The translations under genes and the position numbers were made by a program. A model generated the notes under the pieces. That model made no database searches. It had not been told where the DNA came from and worked only from the letters and a program-made list of their open reading frames with translations. A stretch of 54,656 nt of DNA from an uncultured Ruminococcus sp. (lineage in GTDB: Bacteria > Bacillota > Clostridia > Oscillospirales > Acutalibacteraceae): contig CACYIC010000005.1 in assembly GCA_902774325.1 (NCBI GenBank), forward strand, positions 1-54,656. Reading direction: 5' to 3'. This document shows, one piece after another, positions 40,561 to 49,500 of the stretch. Within the stretch, counting starts at the first letter, position 1. The number at the start of each line of letters is the position of its first letter.

Positions 40561-41613
40561 TTAATAAGAGGAAACGCCGAAGATCACCAGCATGAAGGAA
40601 AGCAGACCGAACACCGCGGTGACGCAGCTGAATACCGCTACGATCTTTATCTCGCTCCATCCGCTCATCTCAAAATGGTGGTGGATGGGGCTCATCTTAA
40701 AGAGGCGCTTGCCCTTTGTTATTTTGAAGTAGAGCACCTGAAGGATGACCGAAAACATCTCGCAGAGATAAACTATGCCTATGGGGAGCAGCAGGATCGG
40801 CATTCTCACGGCGAAGGCGAGAGCGCAGACCAGACCTCCGAGGAAGAGCGAGCCGGTATCCCCCATGAACACCTTGGCGGGATGGAAATTCCAAACCAAA
40901 AAGCCGAGGCAGGCGCCCGCTGCCGCCGCGCTGAAGGCGGTGACTCCGAGGCAGTACATCCGGCTTGCTATCAGCATGAGTGAAACCGCCGCGAAGAAGG
41001 TGATCGAGCCGTCGAGACCGTCGATACCGTCGGTGAGATTGACGGCGTTGACAACTCCGACTATCACTATCGCCGAAATGATGTAGTAGGCAAAGCCGAT
41101 ATCGACCGGCTTGCCGCCGTTCACGAAGGGGATTATCGTTTCGGTGCCGCAGCCCGCGAAGCCGAGCACGGCAAGGTATATCCCCGCCGCGAGGAACTGG
41201 AAGATAAGCTTCTGAACCGCCGTAAGACCGAGATTGCGCTTCTTTACCACCTTGGTATAGTCGTCAATGAAGCCTATCAGACCGTTGGCGAGCGCAAGGC
41301 CCAGACCCGCGAAAATGTAAACCAGCTCGCGGTGGATATTGGCGAAGTAAGCGGTGATGATATTTTCTCCCACAAAGGCGTAGATCAGGGTGCTGATTAT
41401 CGTGACCGCGCTGATCGCTATAATAAACATGATCCCGCCCATGATCGGAGTGCCCTGCTTTTCCTTGTGCCAGCTGGGGCCGTCCTCGAGAATGGTCTGT
41501 CCGAAATGCAGCTTTCTAAGGTAAGGGATCAGATATTTTCCCACGACAGCCGAGATCACAAAAGCGATGACGGCAGCGCAGAAGGTCCATACGCCGTATA
41601 CCACCATATTCAT
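40561..41613 (-). CDS. mraY: phospho-N-acetylmuramoyl-pentapeptide transferase
   Basis: The 350-residue membrane enzyme forms lipid I from UDP-MurNAc-pentapeptide and undecaprenyl phosphate. It has DGPSWHKEKQGTPIMGGIM, the catalytic FIDDYTKV (Asp-Asp), NAVNLTDGIDGLDG and the late MSPIHHHFEMSGWSE. About ten membrane segments are present. I chose the ATG at 41613, which follows AAAGGAAAGATAAACTT; the longer frame upstream lacks a ribosome binding site. No murD is found between it and ftsW. Confidence 0.97.
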   Translation of the reverse strand: MNMVVYGVWTFCAAVIAFVISAVVGKYLIPYLRKLHFGQTILEDGPSWHKEKQGTPIMGGIMFIIAISAVTIISTLIYAFVGENIITAYFANIHRELVYIFAGLGLALANGLIGFIDDYTKVVKKRNLGLTAVQKLIFQFLAAGIYLAVLGFAGCGTETIIPFVNGGKPVDIGFAYYIISAIVIVGVVNAVNLTDGIDGLDGSITFFAAVSLMLIASRMYCLGVTAFSAAAAGACLGFLVWNFHPAKVFMGDTGSLFLGGLVCALAFAVRMPILLLPIGIVYLCEMFSVILQVLYFKITKGKRLFKMSPIHHHFEMSGWSEIKIVAVFSCVTAVFGLLSFMLVIFGVSSY

Positions 41614-41704
41614 AAGTTTATCTTTCCTTTCACTTGGGTTTGTTCTCTCTATTGCCACGCTCCGCTCAAACGCGCTTCGGCGTCCGGGAGCGTCATTTTA
41701 TTTA

Positions 41705-43981
41705 TCAGTCGGCAAGTCCTCCCGCCGTCGAAGCGGAGAAGGTGACCGCGACCACCGTTCCCTCGGGAACCTGAGTGTCGGGCGCGATATCCTGCGAGAC
41801 CGCGGTATTGCCCGCGCTGACCGCTCCGTTGAAGGTGATATTGAGCCCGTACCGGCTCGCGACCGAATTTGCCTCGTAAGGCGTATAGCCCTTGAAGTCG
41901 GGCACCTGTACCGTTTCCTTCTTGCTCTCCTCGTCGGTATAGAGGACGATATTTCCTCCCGGCGCGACGTTCGCGTAAGGAGCGGGAAGCTGATAGGAAA
42001 CCTTAGCTCCCTCGCCCTTGACGGTGTAGGTAAAGCCGTCGGCAGCCGCCTTGGTCTGAGCCTCCTCGACCGTGAGTCCCGTATACTCGCCAGCCGATAC
42101 GTTTATATACGCGAGATCCTCTTCCTTGTAATCGGTCTTGATCTCAAGGTAGGGCAGCATCTCGGTCATGATATTTACAAATACGGGAGAGGCGACCTGA
42201 GAGCCGTAGTAGGCGCCGCCGTCGGGGGTATCGAAGAACACCAGCATGGCGACCTTGGGATCGTCAGCAGGAGCGTAGCCGCAGATCGAAGCGATATAGT
42301 CCTTCGAGAACTGGCTCTGGGGCTTGACGACGCCGATCTTCTCGGAGGTACCCGTCTTGCCCGCCACCTTGTAGCCCGGGGTATAGCCGGAGGTCGCGCC
42401 CGCGGTTTCGGTGTTGTAGCCGAGGGTCTTGTTCATATAGTCGGAGGTCTCCTTGGAGATGACCTGCCGCTTCACCTTGCGTTCAACGTTCTTGATAACG
42501 TTTCCGTCGGAATCGGTGATCTTGCTGACAACGTAAGGCTGGAGCACATAGCCGCCGTTCGCGATAGCGGAGCAGGCGGTGACCATGCTCAGAGGCGTGA
42601 TCTGGAAGTTCTGTCCGAAGGAGGCGACCGCGAGGTCTACCATGCCCATCTCGCTCTCGGGCCAGAAGGTGTCGTCCGCCTCGCCAGGGAGGTCGATGCC
42701 GCTCTTCTCGGAAAAGCCGAAGGCGGTATAGTAATCGCGGAAGCGGCTCATGCCGACGAGCTGACCGATCTGGATGAAGGCGGGGTTGCAGGAGTTGCAG
42801 ATCGCCTGAACGAAATTCTGGTTTCCGTGTCCGCCACGGGCGTGACAGTTGATGATGTAATCCTCGACCACCATTGAGCCGCCGCAGGGGAAATTGGAGT
42901 TATCCTTTATCAGACCCTCCTCGAGAGCCATCGAGCCGGTGCACATCTTGAAAACCGAGCCGGGCATATAGGTATCGGAAACCGCCTTGTTTCTCCACAT
43001 CGCGGAAAGAGCCTCGCTCTCCGCCTTTGACTGCTCCTTCTCGGGAAGCTCGGCTATAGCCTTCTGAGTTTCCTGAGGGAGAGTATAAGGGTCGTTGAGG
43101 TTGTAGCCGTTGGCGGTGACCATCGAGAGCACCGCGCCCGAATTGACGTCCATGACTATGCAGACGCCCCTGTTTAGAACGTTGTGGTCGGCGATGCCCT
43201 GCGCCATATACTTTTCGCAGATCGCCTGAATATTTGAATCTATCGTGAGATAGATGTTGTTGCCGTCCTCGCTGTCTATATTCTGTTCAAACTGGAAGGG
43301 CATATTTATTCCTCGGGCGTCCGTGGCGGTGATGATCCTTCCGGGCTTTCCCGAGAGGTAGTCGTCATACATATACTCCACGCCCTCAAGTCCCTGCTCG
43401 TCGCTTCCGGCAAAGCCTATAACGCATGAAGCGAGCTCGTTGCGGGGATAGTAGCGCTTGTAGTCGTCCAGAAGCTGGATGACGTTGCCGCACTTGTAGT
43501 CCTTCTTGAGCGTGTCGATAAGCTCCTCTATCTTGTCGCGCTGCTCGACCTCGATCTTGCGCTTAACGACTACATAGTAGCTCTCCTGCTTTGTCTTTTC
43601 GAGAACATTGTTGTAATCAAGACCCAGGATCTCGGAGAGTCCCTTTGCCGTAGCCTCGCGCTGCTTGTCGTTATCAAAATTGATCGGCGCCATCACGACC
43701 TGCCACACCGAGGCGCTCTCGGCGAGCACCGTGCCGTTTGAGTCGTATATCGAACCTCGCTTAGCCGTGAGGACGGTATCGTTGAGCTGTTGATCGACCG
43801 CCTTTTCCTGAAGCTCGCGTCCCTGTACGACCGTGAGCATGGTCAGGCGGAACAGAGCCGCGCCGAAGCCCAGCACAAGAATGACTATTATCAGGATCGC
43901 GGCGCGTTGGCGAAGCCGCTGATTCGGCCCCTTTTCGGGGCGTTTGCCTTTGGGAACAGGCGTCATTTTCGCTTCTTCCAC
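41705..43981 (-). CDS. penicillin-binding protein, FtsI/SpoVD type with two PASTA domains
   Basis: The 758-residue class B transpeptidase has one membrane segment (about 22-45) and a dimerisation domain (RGSIYDSNGTVLAES). The transpeptidase domain has the nucleophile in GSVFKM (S-x-x-K), SCN (S-x-N) and AGKTGTSEK (KTG). Two C-terminal PASTA repeats follow (about 610-675 and 685-755; VEEAQTKAAADGF and KGYTPYEANSVASRYGL). I chose the GTG at 43981, after GGAAGGGAGATTTTCG; an ATG at 43966 and a GTG at 44011 are alternatives. PASTA domains suggest the SpoVD/PBP2x branch. It works with FtsW/SpoVE in septal or spore-cortex synthesis. Confidence 0.93.
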   Translation of the reverse strand: MEEAKMTPVPKGKRPEKGPNQRLRQRAAILIIVILVLGFGAALFRLTMLTVVQGRELQEKAVDQQLNDTVLTAKRGSIYDSNGTVLAESASVWQVVMAPINFDNDKQREATAKGLSEILGLDYNNVLEKTKQESYYVVVKRKIEVEQRDKIEELIDTLKKDYKCGNVIQLLDDYKRYYPRNELASCVIGFAGSDEQGLEGVEYMYDDYLSGKPGRIITATDARGINMPFQFEQNIDSEDGNNIYLTIDSNIQAICEKYMAQGIADHNVLNRGVCIVMDVNSGAVLSMVTANGYNLNDPYTLPQETQKAIAELPEKEQSKAESEALSAMWRNKAVSDTYMPGSVFKMCTGSMALEEGLIKDNSNFPCGGSMVVEDYIINCHARGGHGNQNFVQAICNSCNPAFIQIGQLVGMSRFRDYYTAFGFSEKSGIDLPGEADDTFWPESEMGMVDLAVASFGQNFQITPLSMVTACSAIANGGYVLQPYVVSKITDSDGNVIKNVERKVKRQVISKETSDYMNKTLGYNTETAGATSGYTPGYKVAGKTGTSEKIGVVKPQSQFSKDYIASICGYAPADDPKVAMLVFFDTPDGGAYYGSQVASPVFVNIMTEMLPYLEIKTDYKEEDLAYINVSAGEYTGLTVEEAQTKAAADGFTYTVKGEGAKVSYQLPAPYANVAPGGNIVLYTDEESKKETVQVPDFKGYTPYEANSVASRYGLNITFNGAVSAGNTAVSQDIAPDTQVPEGTVVAVTFSASTAGGLAD

Positions 43982-44319
43982 CGAAAATCTCCCTTCCGTA
44001 ATAACTGCCACGCCGCAGATAGCGCGGTGTTGCCTTTAATATCTGTCGCGTTAAATTTCGCACAACTGCGTTGCCGCGCGTCGCGGCTACTTCTCTTCCC
44101 TCAATGCCGAAGCGCGTTGCCGGGTCCCGGCGGCTTCCGTCAGTATTCCTGCGTCCTCCGCCTTGCTCTGCGAATTTTTCTGCTGACATCTGTTTTAAGC
44201 GTTTTATCAGAAAAGCAGAAATAAAGCTTTGAACAAGGGTTGGTATAAACACGAAAAAGAGTCAAGACTCAGTCTTAACTCTCATTCCTTCATAATATCA
44301 TATTTAATTTCAATGAACG
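43982..44319. other. gap of about 340 bp between ftsL and the PBP gene
   Basis: This gap is unusually long for the dcw cluster. Open frames are present, but they are shadows of the PBP gene without ribosome binding sites. I see no promoter or RNA that I can support. Confidence 0.35.
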
Positions 44320-44853
44320 TTATGACCAAAGATTTTTAATTGACTCTATAAACCGTGTAAAAATGTTTTCACTTTTCTGAACAGAAACCTCGGCTTTGTC
44401 GCCGCTCTCCAGAGAGATGAACTCCTTTTGAGCGTTAGAGGCTTTGGTCATGCCAAGCTTTTCGGTGGCGTACTTTTCGATATCCGCCTTTGAAAGGCTT
44501 GCCTCCAGCTTCATCTGATTTTGGGTATAAATGCTTCTCGCGTCCGCGAGGGTAGTCTGCGCGGTGATGATCTCCTGATTGAGCTCGGTAAGACGAACCT
44601 GACCGACTATGATCGCGCCGATAACGAAGGTTACCGCCGCCGCGGTGAGGACTCCGACCGCGAGCTTGAGGGGATTATGCCTGCGCTTCCTCGATTTATT
44701 AGCGTGCTCCTCGGTAAATTTGAGAAGCTTGCCGCTTTTTTTATCCTTCGTCTTTTTGGCAGGCTCCTGTTTTCGCCGCTTGGGAGCGGACGTGCCGAAG
44801 TCGTCGTCAAAAAGATTCAAGTCATAAGCCGCATTGCTTTTATTATAAGCCAT
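44320..44853 (-). CDS. ftsL: FtsL-like division protein
   Basis: The 177-residue bitopic protein has a basic cytoplasmic N-terminus (1-63), one membrane segment (LAVGVLTAAAVTFVIGAIIVG, about 64-84) and a heptad-like extracellular stretch (LTELNQEIITAQTTLADARS). The conserved YATEKLGMTKAS lies near the end. Its place between rsmH and the transpeptidase gene is diagnostic of ftsL, even though FtsL sequences are poorly conserved. It bridges DivIB and the PBP at the septum. Confidence 0.85.
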   Translation of the reverse strand: MAYNKSNAAYDLNLFDDDFGTSAPKRRKQEPAKKTKDKKSGKLLKFTEEHANKSRKRRHNPLKLAVGVLTAAAVTFVIGAIIVGQVRLTELNQEIITAQTTLADARSIYTQNQMKLEASLSKADIEKYATEKLGMTKASNAQKEFISLESGDKAEVSVQKSENIFTRFIESIKNLWS

Positions 44854-45141
44854 TGACCTGCACCCTGTGCCTTTCTATATACGAAATTTTCATAAAACAC
44901 ACGTTTTCACTATCTGCCGCATTATTTTTCTATAATGCAAAAAAGTTTCAAAATTTTAACCATTTGAAACCGAATACACGCACACAATCTGTCCGTTTCG
45001 ACGGACATTTCAACCAAATATCGAACATTTAGTTGATTACAGATAGGTAATACACAATCTCTGGGGCTGTAACATAATTTACAACTTTGTTATATTTTAC
45101 TACAGATTAATCCGTTTGTCAAACCCTCAAAGAAGATTTCT

Positions 45142-46075
45142 TTAAATTTTTTCGCAAATTCTCAACTTTGCACTTCTTGCTCTGGGGTTAAGGGCTAATT
45201 CTGTTTCATTTGCACAAACGGGTTTTTTGGTGACCGGAACCGCCTTCGGGGTGTTTCCGCAGACGCAGACAGGGAAATCCTTTGGGCAGGTGCAGCCCTG
45301 ATACCAGCCCGCCATCTTGCGCTTTACAAGCCTGTCCTCGAGCGAATGGAAGGTGATCACGGCAAGCCTTCCCCCGGATCCGAGCAGCTCAAACGCGCCG
45401 TCAAGACCGCGCTCCAGCGCCTCGAGCTCACGGTTCACCGCGATTCGTATCGCCTGAAAGGTCTTGCGCGCCGGATGACCGTCGCGGCGCACCCTCTGGG
45501 GCACGTTGCTCTTTATGATCTCGGCGAGCTGAAGGGTCGAGGTGATCCTCCCCTTTTCCCTCTCGGCAACGATCCCTCTGGCGATCGCGGGAGCGTATTT
45601 CTCCTCGCCGTACTCAAAGATTATTTTTTTCAGCTCGTCACAGGAAAGCCCGTTCACCAGATCCTCGGCGCTCTGTCCGCTCTGGCTCATGCGCATATCC
45701 AGCGGCGCGTCCTCGTGGAACGAAAAGCCGCGCTCGGGAGTATCGAGCTGATGTGAGGAAACCCCGATATCGAGCAGAACGCCGTCGACCCTGCCGACGC
45801 CGCGCTCGTTGAGAAGCTCCTTGATATCGGCGAAATTGCCCTTGATGATGATCGAATTCTCGTTTTTTTTGAAGCGCTCGGCAACGCTCGGCAAGAACCT
45901 TTATCGCGTCGGGATCCTGATCTATCGAGATCAGCATTCCGGAGCTTAGTCTTTTCAGTATCTCGGAGGAGTGACCGCCGCCGCCGGCGGTGCCGTCGAC
46001 ATAGATCCCATTTTCCTTGACCGCGAGCCCTTCGACAGCCTCATTGAGCAGGACGGGGATATGAGAAAACTCCAT
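45142..46075 (-). pseudogene. rsmH: 16S rRNA (cytosine-1402-N4) methyltransferase, frameshifted by a 10-bp tandem duplication
   Basis: The gene starts at the ATG at 46075 after AAGGGGGACGCT, with [13 protein letters not shown] and the SAM motif [16 protein letters not shown]. It runs in frame to about codon 60 ([11 protein letters not shown]), then leaves the frame. The other frame continues with [47 protein letters not shown] and TFHSLEDRLVK to the normal end. The break is a perfect tandem copy of CGCTCGGCAA (45875-45884 and 45885-45894). Removing one copy restores an intact protein of about 307 residues. A run of eight A on the coding strand follows within 10 bases. Confidence 0.9.
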
Positions 46076-46085
46076 AGCGTCCCCC

Positions 46086-46505
46086 TTAAAGCCTGAGCAT
46101 GCCGAGAGCCTCTTCGATCACGTCCCTGCGCGACTCAATAAAGGCGTCATACTCGGACTTGTTCCAGATCTCAATGCGCTTGATCATTCCTATGACCAGC
46201 GCGTCGCCGTCGAGCTTCGCGTATTCCCTGAGCGCCTGGGGGATGATGATACGTCCCTGAGCGTTCGGAGCCGTTTCGACCGCCGCGCCGTTGAAAACAT
46301 ACTGCAGCACTATCGACTTGTCCGCGGGAAGCTCCATGATCCTCGCGGAGACCCTTTCAAACTCGTCCCTCGAGAGCACCTGGATACAGCGGTTCCCGAA
46401 GCCCTGAGTAATAAAAAAGCTCTCGCCCAGCTCCTCGCGGAATTTGGCAGGCAATACTATTCTGCCTTTGCTGTCAATTGAATGATTCGACATTCCCGAG
46501 AACAC
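46086..46505 (-). CDS. mraZ: transcriptional regulator MraZ
   Basis: The 139-residue protein contains two AbrB-like MraZ repeats: [20 protein letters not shown] (with DSKGR at about 11-15) and [21 protein letters not shown] take the GTG at 46505 as start, since it follows GGAGGTGGCAGGC and gives the usual MFSG-type beginning. MraZ binds repeats upstream of its own operon and adjusts dcw expression. Three repeats of the expected 10-bp period lie at 46565-46590. It is the first gene of the cluster. Confidence 0.96.
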   Translation of the reverse strand: MFSGMSNHSIDSKGRIVLPAKFREELGESFFITQGFGNRCIQVLSRDEFERVSARIMELPADKSIVLQYVFNGAAVETAPNAQGRIIIPQALREYAKLDGDALVIGMIKRIEIWNKSEYDAFIESRRDVIEEALGMLRL

Positions 46506-46564
46506 GCCTGCCACCTCCGTTCGGCTGCTTTTGATGATAATAAGGTTGTCAGACAGTGCCCAAA

Positions 46565-46590
46565 ACACACAAAATGACACCATCTGACAC
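46565..46590 (-). promoter_or_regulatory. mraZ: candidate MraZ-binding repeats
   Basis: On the minus strand GTGTCA, GTGTCA and GTGTGT occur at an exact 10-bp period (46590-46585, 46580-46575, 46570-46565), just downstream of the predicted transcription start. Known MraZ sites are three or more short G/T-rich repeats at a 10-bp period. Confidence 0.65.
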
Positions 46591-46601
46591 TGTTTGCCTC
46601 T

Positions 46602-46630
46602 ATTATAATACACGCTCCTCTCCATGTCAA
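46602..46630 (-). promoter_or_regulatory. dcw operon promoter
   Basis: On the minus strand TTGACA (46630-46625), 17-bp spacer, TATAAT (46607-46602): a perfect consensus sigma-A promoter for mraZ and the following genes. Confidence 0.9.
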
Positions 46631-46914
46631 GTGGAGTGATTACATTTTTTTAATTAAAATTTAATAGTTTCGGAAAAAACGGTAACAAGGATCACGCACA
46701 AAAGCGCGGCAGTCGCTAAACCGCCGCGCTTCAAACGCAGAAATTATTTCCCCGGATGTTCTGTCCCCGCTCAATCCGCGCAACAGCCTGTCGCGCTAAT
46801 CGCCCGACAGGATACGTCGCGGCGAATTTTGCCATATATTTTAGATTTCTCACCGAATAGCCTTATTTCCTCTTACTTCTTTATCAGGGCTTTGGCTTTG
46901 ATAGCTTTCGGCGT
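46631..46914. other. intergenic region upstream of the dcw operon
   Basis: It contains a perfect hairpin, AAGCGCGGC (46702-46710) with GCCGCGCTT (46723-46731). No gene is seen. Confidence 0.4.
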
Positions 46915-47385
46915 TCAGTCCTTTTCATAGAATACTATCGTCATTTTATCGTTGATGATCTCTGTTTTGCCTGTTTGATGATAGCCGAGCTTTTCATACA
47001 GATAGCAGTTGCCCTTTTCCTGCAAGATCGTGTCCAGCTTCCAATTGTTCTTGCCGTGGATTCGCTCCGCCTCCGCGATAGCCTGTTGAGCGCAGCCTTT
47101 GTTGCGGTATTCCGGCATAATGAATATCGGAGATATTCTTTTTCGGGTTACGCCGTCCTTATGATCTACAACACGAATAACACCGACCTTCACATTATCT
47201 GCCATTATGAAATAATATGTCGTTTCGGGCTGATTGAAGCGAAATAAAACGCCCTCGTATTTTTCCGTTGCAGGGCTGGTTTCGGTATCCCGATACTTTT
47301 CGTAAAGCTCGGCAAAGGCAACTTTTTGCATTTGCAGGATCGTGTCTGCATCTTCAAATTTAGCTTTAATGAGTTTTATGTTCAT
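46915..47385 (-). CDS. GNAT-family N-acetyltransferase
   Basis: The 156-residue protein begins MNIKLIKAKFEDADTILQMQ. GNAT motif A is PIFIMPEYRNKGCAQQAIAE (about 86-105, with R-x-x-G-C-A replacing Q/R-x-x-G-x-G/A), and motif B is CYLYEKLGYHQTGK near the C-terminus. The substrate is unknown. It lies 9 bp downstream of a second GNAT gene on the same strand, so the two are probably co-transcribed. Confidence 0.88.
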   Translation of the reverse strand: MNIKLIKAKFEDADTILQMQKVAFAELYEKYRDTETSPATEKYEGVLFRFNQPETTYYFIMADNVKVGVIRVVDHKDGVTRKRISPIFIMPEYRNKGCAQQAIAEAERIHGKNNWKLDTILQEKGNCYLYEKLGYHQTGKTEIINDKMTIVFYEKD

Positions 47386-47394
47386 TTTCGTTCC

Positions 47395-47832
47395 TCACAA
47401 CCATTGAATAAAGGCGGTTTTATCCGTGCAATTATAGCCTGCTTGTTTATAGAAATGAAGCGTGCTTTCAATTTTTGAGCCTGTGAGCAGCATCATCTTA
47501 TAACAATCAGCCTTGACCGCTAATTTCTTTGCGTAATTCAGACAGGCGGTCGCGTAACCCTTTCCTCTGTGATCGGTATGCGTGACCACATTTTCGACAA
47601 AAGCGTATGGACGGATGTTTCGCGTCAGGTTAGGAATGATCACGCACACGCAGGATGAAACGAGCTTGCCGTCAGCCTCGCAGACTATGATATGGTGATT
47701 CTCGTCATTGCATATCGCCGCCCAAGTATTCTGTAAACGCGCGCTGTTCTCAGGCACACAAAGCTCGTGCAGGTGGGTGTATAATTCAAGCAGACCGCTC
47801 AACTCATTTTCTTTGATTTCTCTGACAATCAT
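47395..47832 (-). CDS. GNAT-family N-acetyltransferase
   Basis: The 145-residue protein starts at an ATG after TTTGGAGAAAACA. Motif A is NVVTHTDHRGKGYATACLNY (His-Arg-Gly-Lys-Gly-Tyr-Ala), and motif B includes LLTGSKIESTLHFYKQAGY. It belongs to the PaiA/YjaB-like general acetyltransferases; the substrate is unknown. It pairs with the GNAT gene just downstream. The 530 bp upstream are empty. Confidence 0.88.
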   Translation of the reverse strand: MIVREIKENELSGLLELYTHLHELCVPENSARLQNTWAAICNDENHHIIVCEADGKLVSSCVCVIIPNLTRNIRPYAFVENVVTHTDHRGKGYATACLNYAKKLAVKADCYKMMLLTGSKIESTLHFYKQAGYNCTDKTAFIQWL

Positions 47833-48216
47833 TGTTTTCTCCAAAAGTTTAATTATTTGTCATTTGGCTTTGGTCAAGTGAAATATTATGTTTATGTCGC
47901 ACTTTTATTCTACCATATTTAAATGTGTTAAGCAATCCAAAATTACAACTTGCAATTTAGTATATTTGCACATATATAATACTCCGCAGGCTTTTGGAGA
48001 AATTGTTTGTCCCAAACAGCCACATCGCAGCCAGAGGAAAAAGGAAATATTTTGCGCGCGGTTTTCCACTTCGGAAACATGGAAAAATCCAGTCCAAATA
48101 CGTGCGTGTCGCGTGTGTCTATTAATAGAATGAAATGCCTTCGACATGCACCTGATACACTTTCATGTTTGTATTCCCACATTCTCCAACTTTTTCTCAT
48201 GCGTGATACTTGTTTT
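47833..48216. other. AT-rich intergenic region without a gene
   Basis: Small frames of 80-85 codons exist on the minus strand (for example 47905-48147), but they lack ribosome binding sites and have an unlikely composition. I see no feature here. Confidence 0.4.
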
Positions 48217-48300
48217 CCTTGTCAGAACGATTCGCGTTTTCCTTATCGGAATGATTTGCGTTTTCCATGTCAAAACGATTCGCGTTTTTTAGGTCAAAAA
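48217..48300. repeat. 3.5 copies of a 24-bp tandem repeat upstream of tRNA-Trp
   Basis: Imperfect units start at 48217, 48241 and 48265 (each contains GATT-C/T-GCGTTTT), with half a unit at 48289-48300. The array ends 4 bp before the tRNA-Trp -35 box. Confidence 0.7.
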
Positions 48301-48303
48301 CCC

Positions 48304-48332
48304 TTGACAAAATCGCGTGGCTGTGTTATCAT
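48304..48332 (+). promoter_or_regulatory. tRNA-Trp promoter
   Basis: TTGACA (48304-48309), 17-bp spacer, TATCAT (48327-48332), giving a leader of about 40 bases. Confidence 0.75.
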
Positions 48333-48378
48333 ATTTCCTGCAAGTGAGCAAGGCTTAATTTGCAGGAACAAAATATTT

Positions 48379-48454
48379 AGGGGTATAGCTCAGTTGGTAG
48401 AGCAGCGGTCTCCAAAACCGCGTGCCGAGGGTTCAAGTCCTTCTGCCCCTGCCA
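48379..48454 (+). tRNA. trnW: tRNA-Trp (anticodon CCA)
   Basis: The 76-nt gene folds as a cloverleaf: acceptor AGGGGTA/TGCCCCT with one G.U, D-arm with AGCTCAGTTGGTAGAGC, anticodon stem GCGGT/ACCGC with loop CTCCAAA (anticodon CCA), and T-arm around GGTTCAAGTCC. CCA is encoded (48452-48454). A terminator follows at 48464-48489. Confidence 0.95.
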
Positions 48455-48463
48455 TCAATTTTT

Positions 48464-48489
48464 GGCTTCGGAAAGCGATTTCCGAAGCC
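48464..48489 (+). terminator. terminator of tRNA-Trp
   Basis: GGCTTCGGAAA (48464-48474) pairs perfectly with TTTCCGAAGCC (48479-48489), followed by TTTTCTCTTTT. Confidence 0.85.
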
Positions 48490-48542
48490 TTTTCTCTTTT
48501 AATTCTACCAAAAATTATACCACCTTTATGCGATGTTCAAAT

Positions 48543-49187
48543 TTATGGCGCTGTCGTCGTCTCCTTTGCGGTCTTTCGACGGTTGATATAAATTCTCTCG
48601 GTGGTCTGTACGCTTTCGTGTCCGAGCAAAACGGAAATGTCCTGAATCGGTACGCCGTTATCGTCGAGGATACTCGCCACAGAGTGACGAAAGCCGTGGA
48701 TCGTACAATGCGGCAAGCAGGCATTCTCGGTCAGACGGTTTACCACCCGATTGATTGCGCTGAGGTTGACATACGGCTTTCCGAGAACGGTGCGGACAAT
48801 AAAGTTGTGACTTTTGTCGTAGCCGTTGCCCAACAGCTTGGCATAATCCTCCTGCCGCTGTTTTTCCTCTTTCAGCGCTTCCAGAACGGTATCGTTGAGC
48901 GGAATCTTACGGTTACTGCTCGCCGTTTTCGGCGTTGTGATTTGCATTGTCACATCCTTGCGGCTGCCTGTTCTGCTCTTGTTTACCCGCAAGAGCTTTT
49001 TATCATAGTCTACATCATCCCACGTCAGGGCAAGCAATTCGCCCTTTCTCAGCCCTGTATAGAGGGCAAGAAGCAGGAATATGTAGATATGGCTCTCGTG
49101 CTCTTTTGCGTAAAGCAGGAGCTTTCTGACCTGCTGTGCGTTGTACTCGGGTACGTCCTTCTTGATACTGTGCGGAAATGACGGCAT
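48543..49187 (-). pseudogene. tyrosine integrase remnant, catalytic domain only
   Basis: This 214-residue frame covers a full tyrosine-recombinase catalytic domain: Arg in YTGLRKGELLAL, His and Arg in HGFRHSVASIL, His in LLGHESVQTT, and Tyr in ERIYINRR. The N-terminal arm- and core-binding domains (usually another 150-190 residues) are missing, and no match to them is seen in 49188-49300. It ends 54 bp after the tRNA-Trp terminator, the usual place for an integrase of an element inserted at that tRNA. It is likely the remnant of such an element. Confidence 0.75.
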
Positions 49188-49500
49188 AGCTTTTTATACA
49201 TCTTCCGCTGTATATTTTCAACGCTGCCACGATTCATATTGTGAAGTGTAACAGCCAAAAGCATCATCTTCATTCGTTCCAACCGGCTTTTATAAACAAA
49301 GCGGTTTCGTAAAGAAAAAGAATCGACACTTTACTGTTTTGATACAGAAAAAGCTTAAACACGCCATTTAAGCAGATTAATGGAAAAGCAAACGTTTCAA
49401 AAGGTTTGATTAGTTCATGCGTCGCGCTCGCCGAGGCATAGAAGCTCTGTGTAGTTTTCTTTGATTTTTATGAGCTTCCCACTCAATATGCTGTCACCTG
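49188..49500. other. intergenic remnant upstream of the truncated integrase
   Basis: Short frames continue upstream of the integrase fragment without a recognisable domain. The rest is AT-rich. No gene is supported. Confidence 0.4.

Noticed and set aside
45000..45060. LexA-box-like CGAAC...GTTG upstream of ftsL
   Set aside because: The two halves do not fit the 14-bp clostridial consensus; it is a chance match in AT-rich sequence.
45142..45894. Separate gene starting at a TTG inside rsmH
   Set aside because: The TTG is within the duplicated 10-mer and has no ribosome binding site. It is the second half of rsmH.
47905..48147. 80-codon frames upstream of tRNA-Trp
   Set aside because: They have no ribosome binding site, a high content of rare residues (Cys, His, Trp), and no similarity that I recognise.
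48217..48300. CRISPR array
   Set aside because: The repeats are directly adjacent, without unique spacers, and there are no cas genes.
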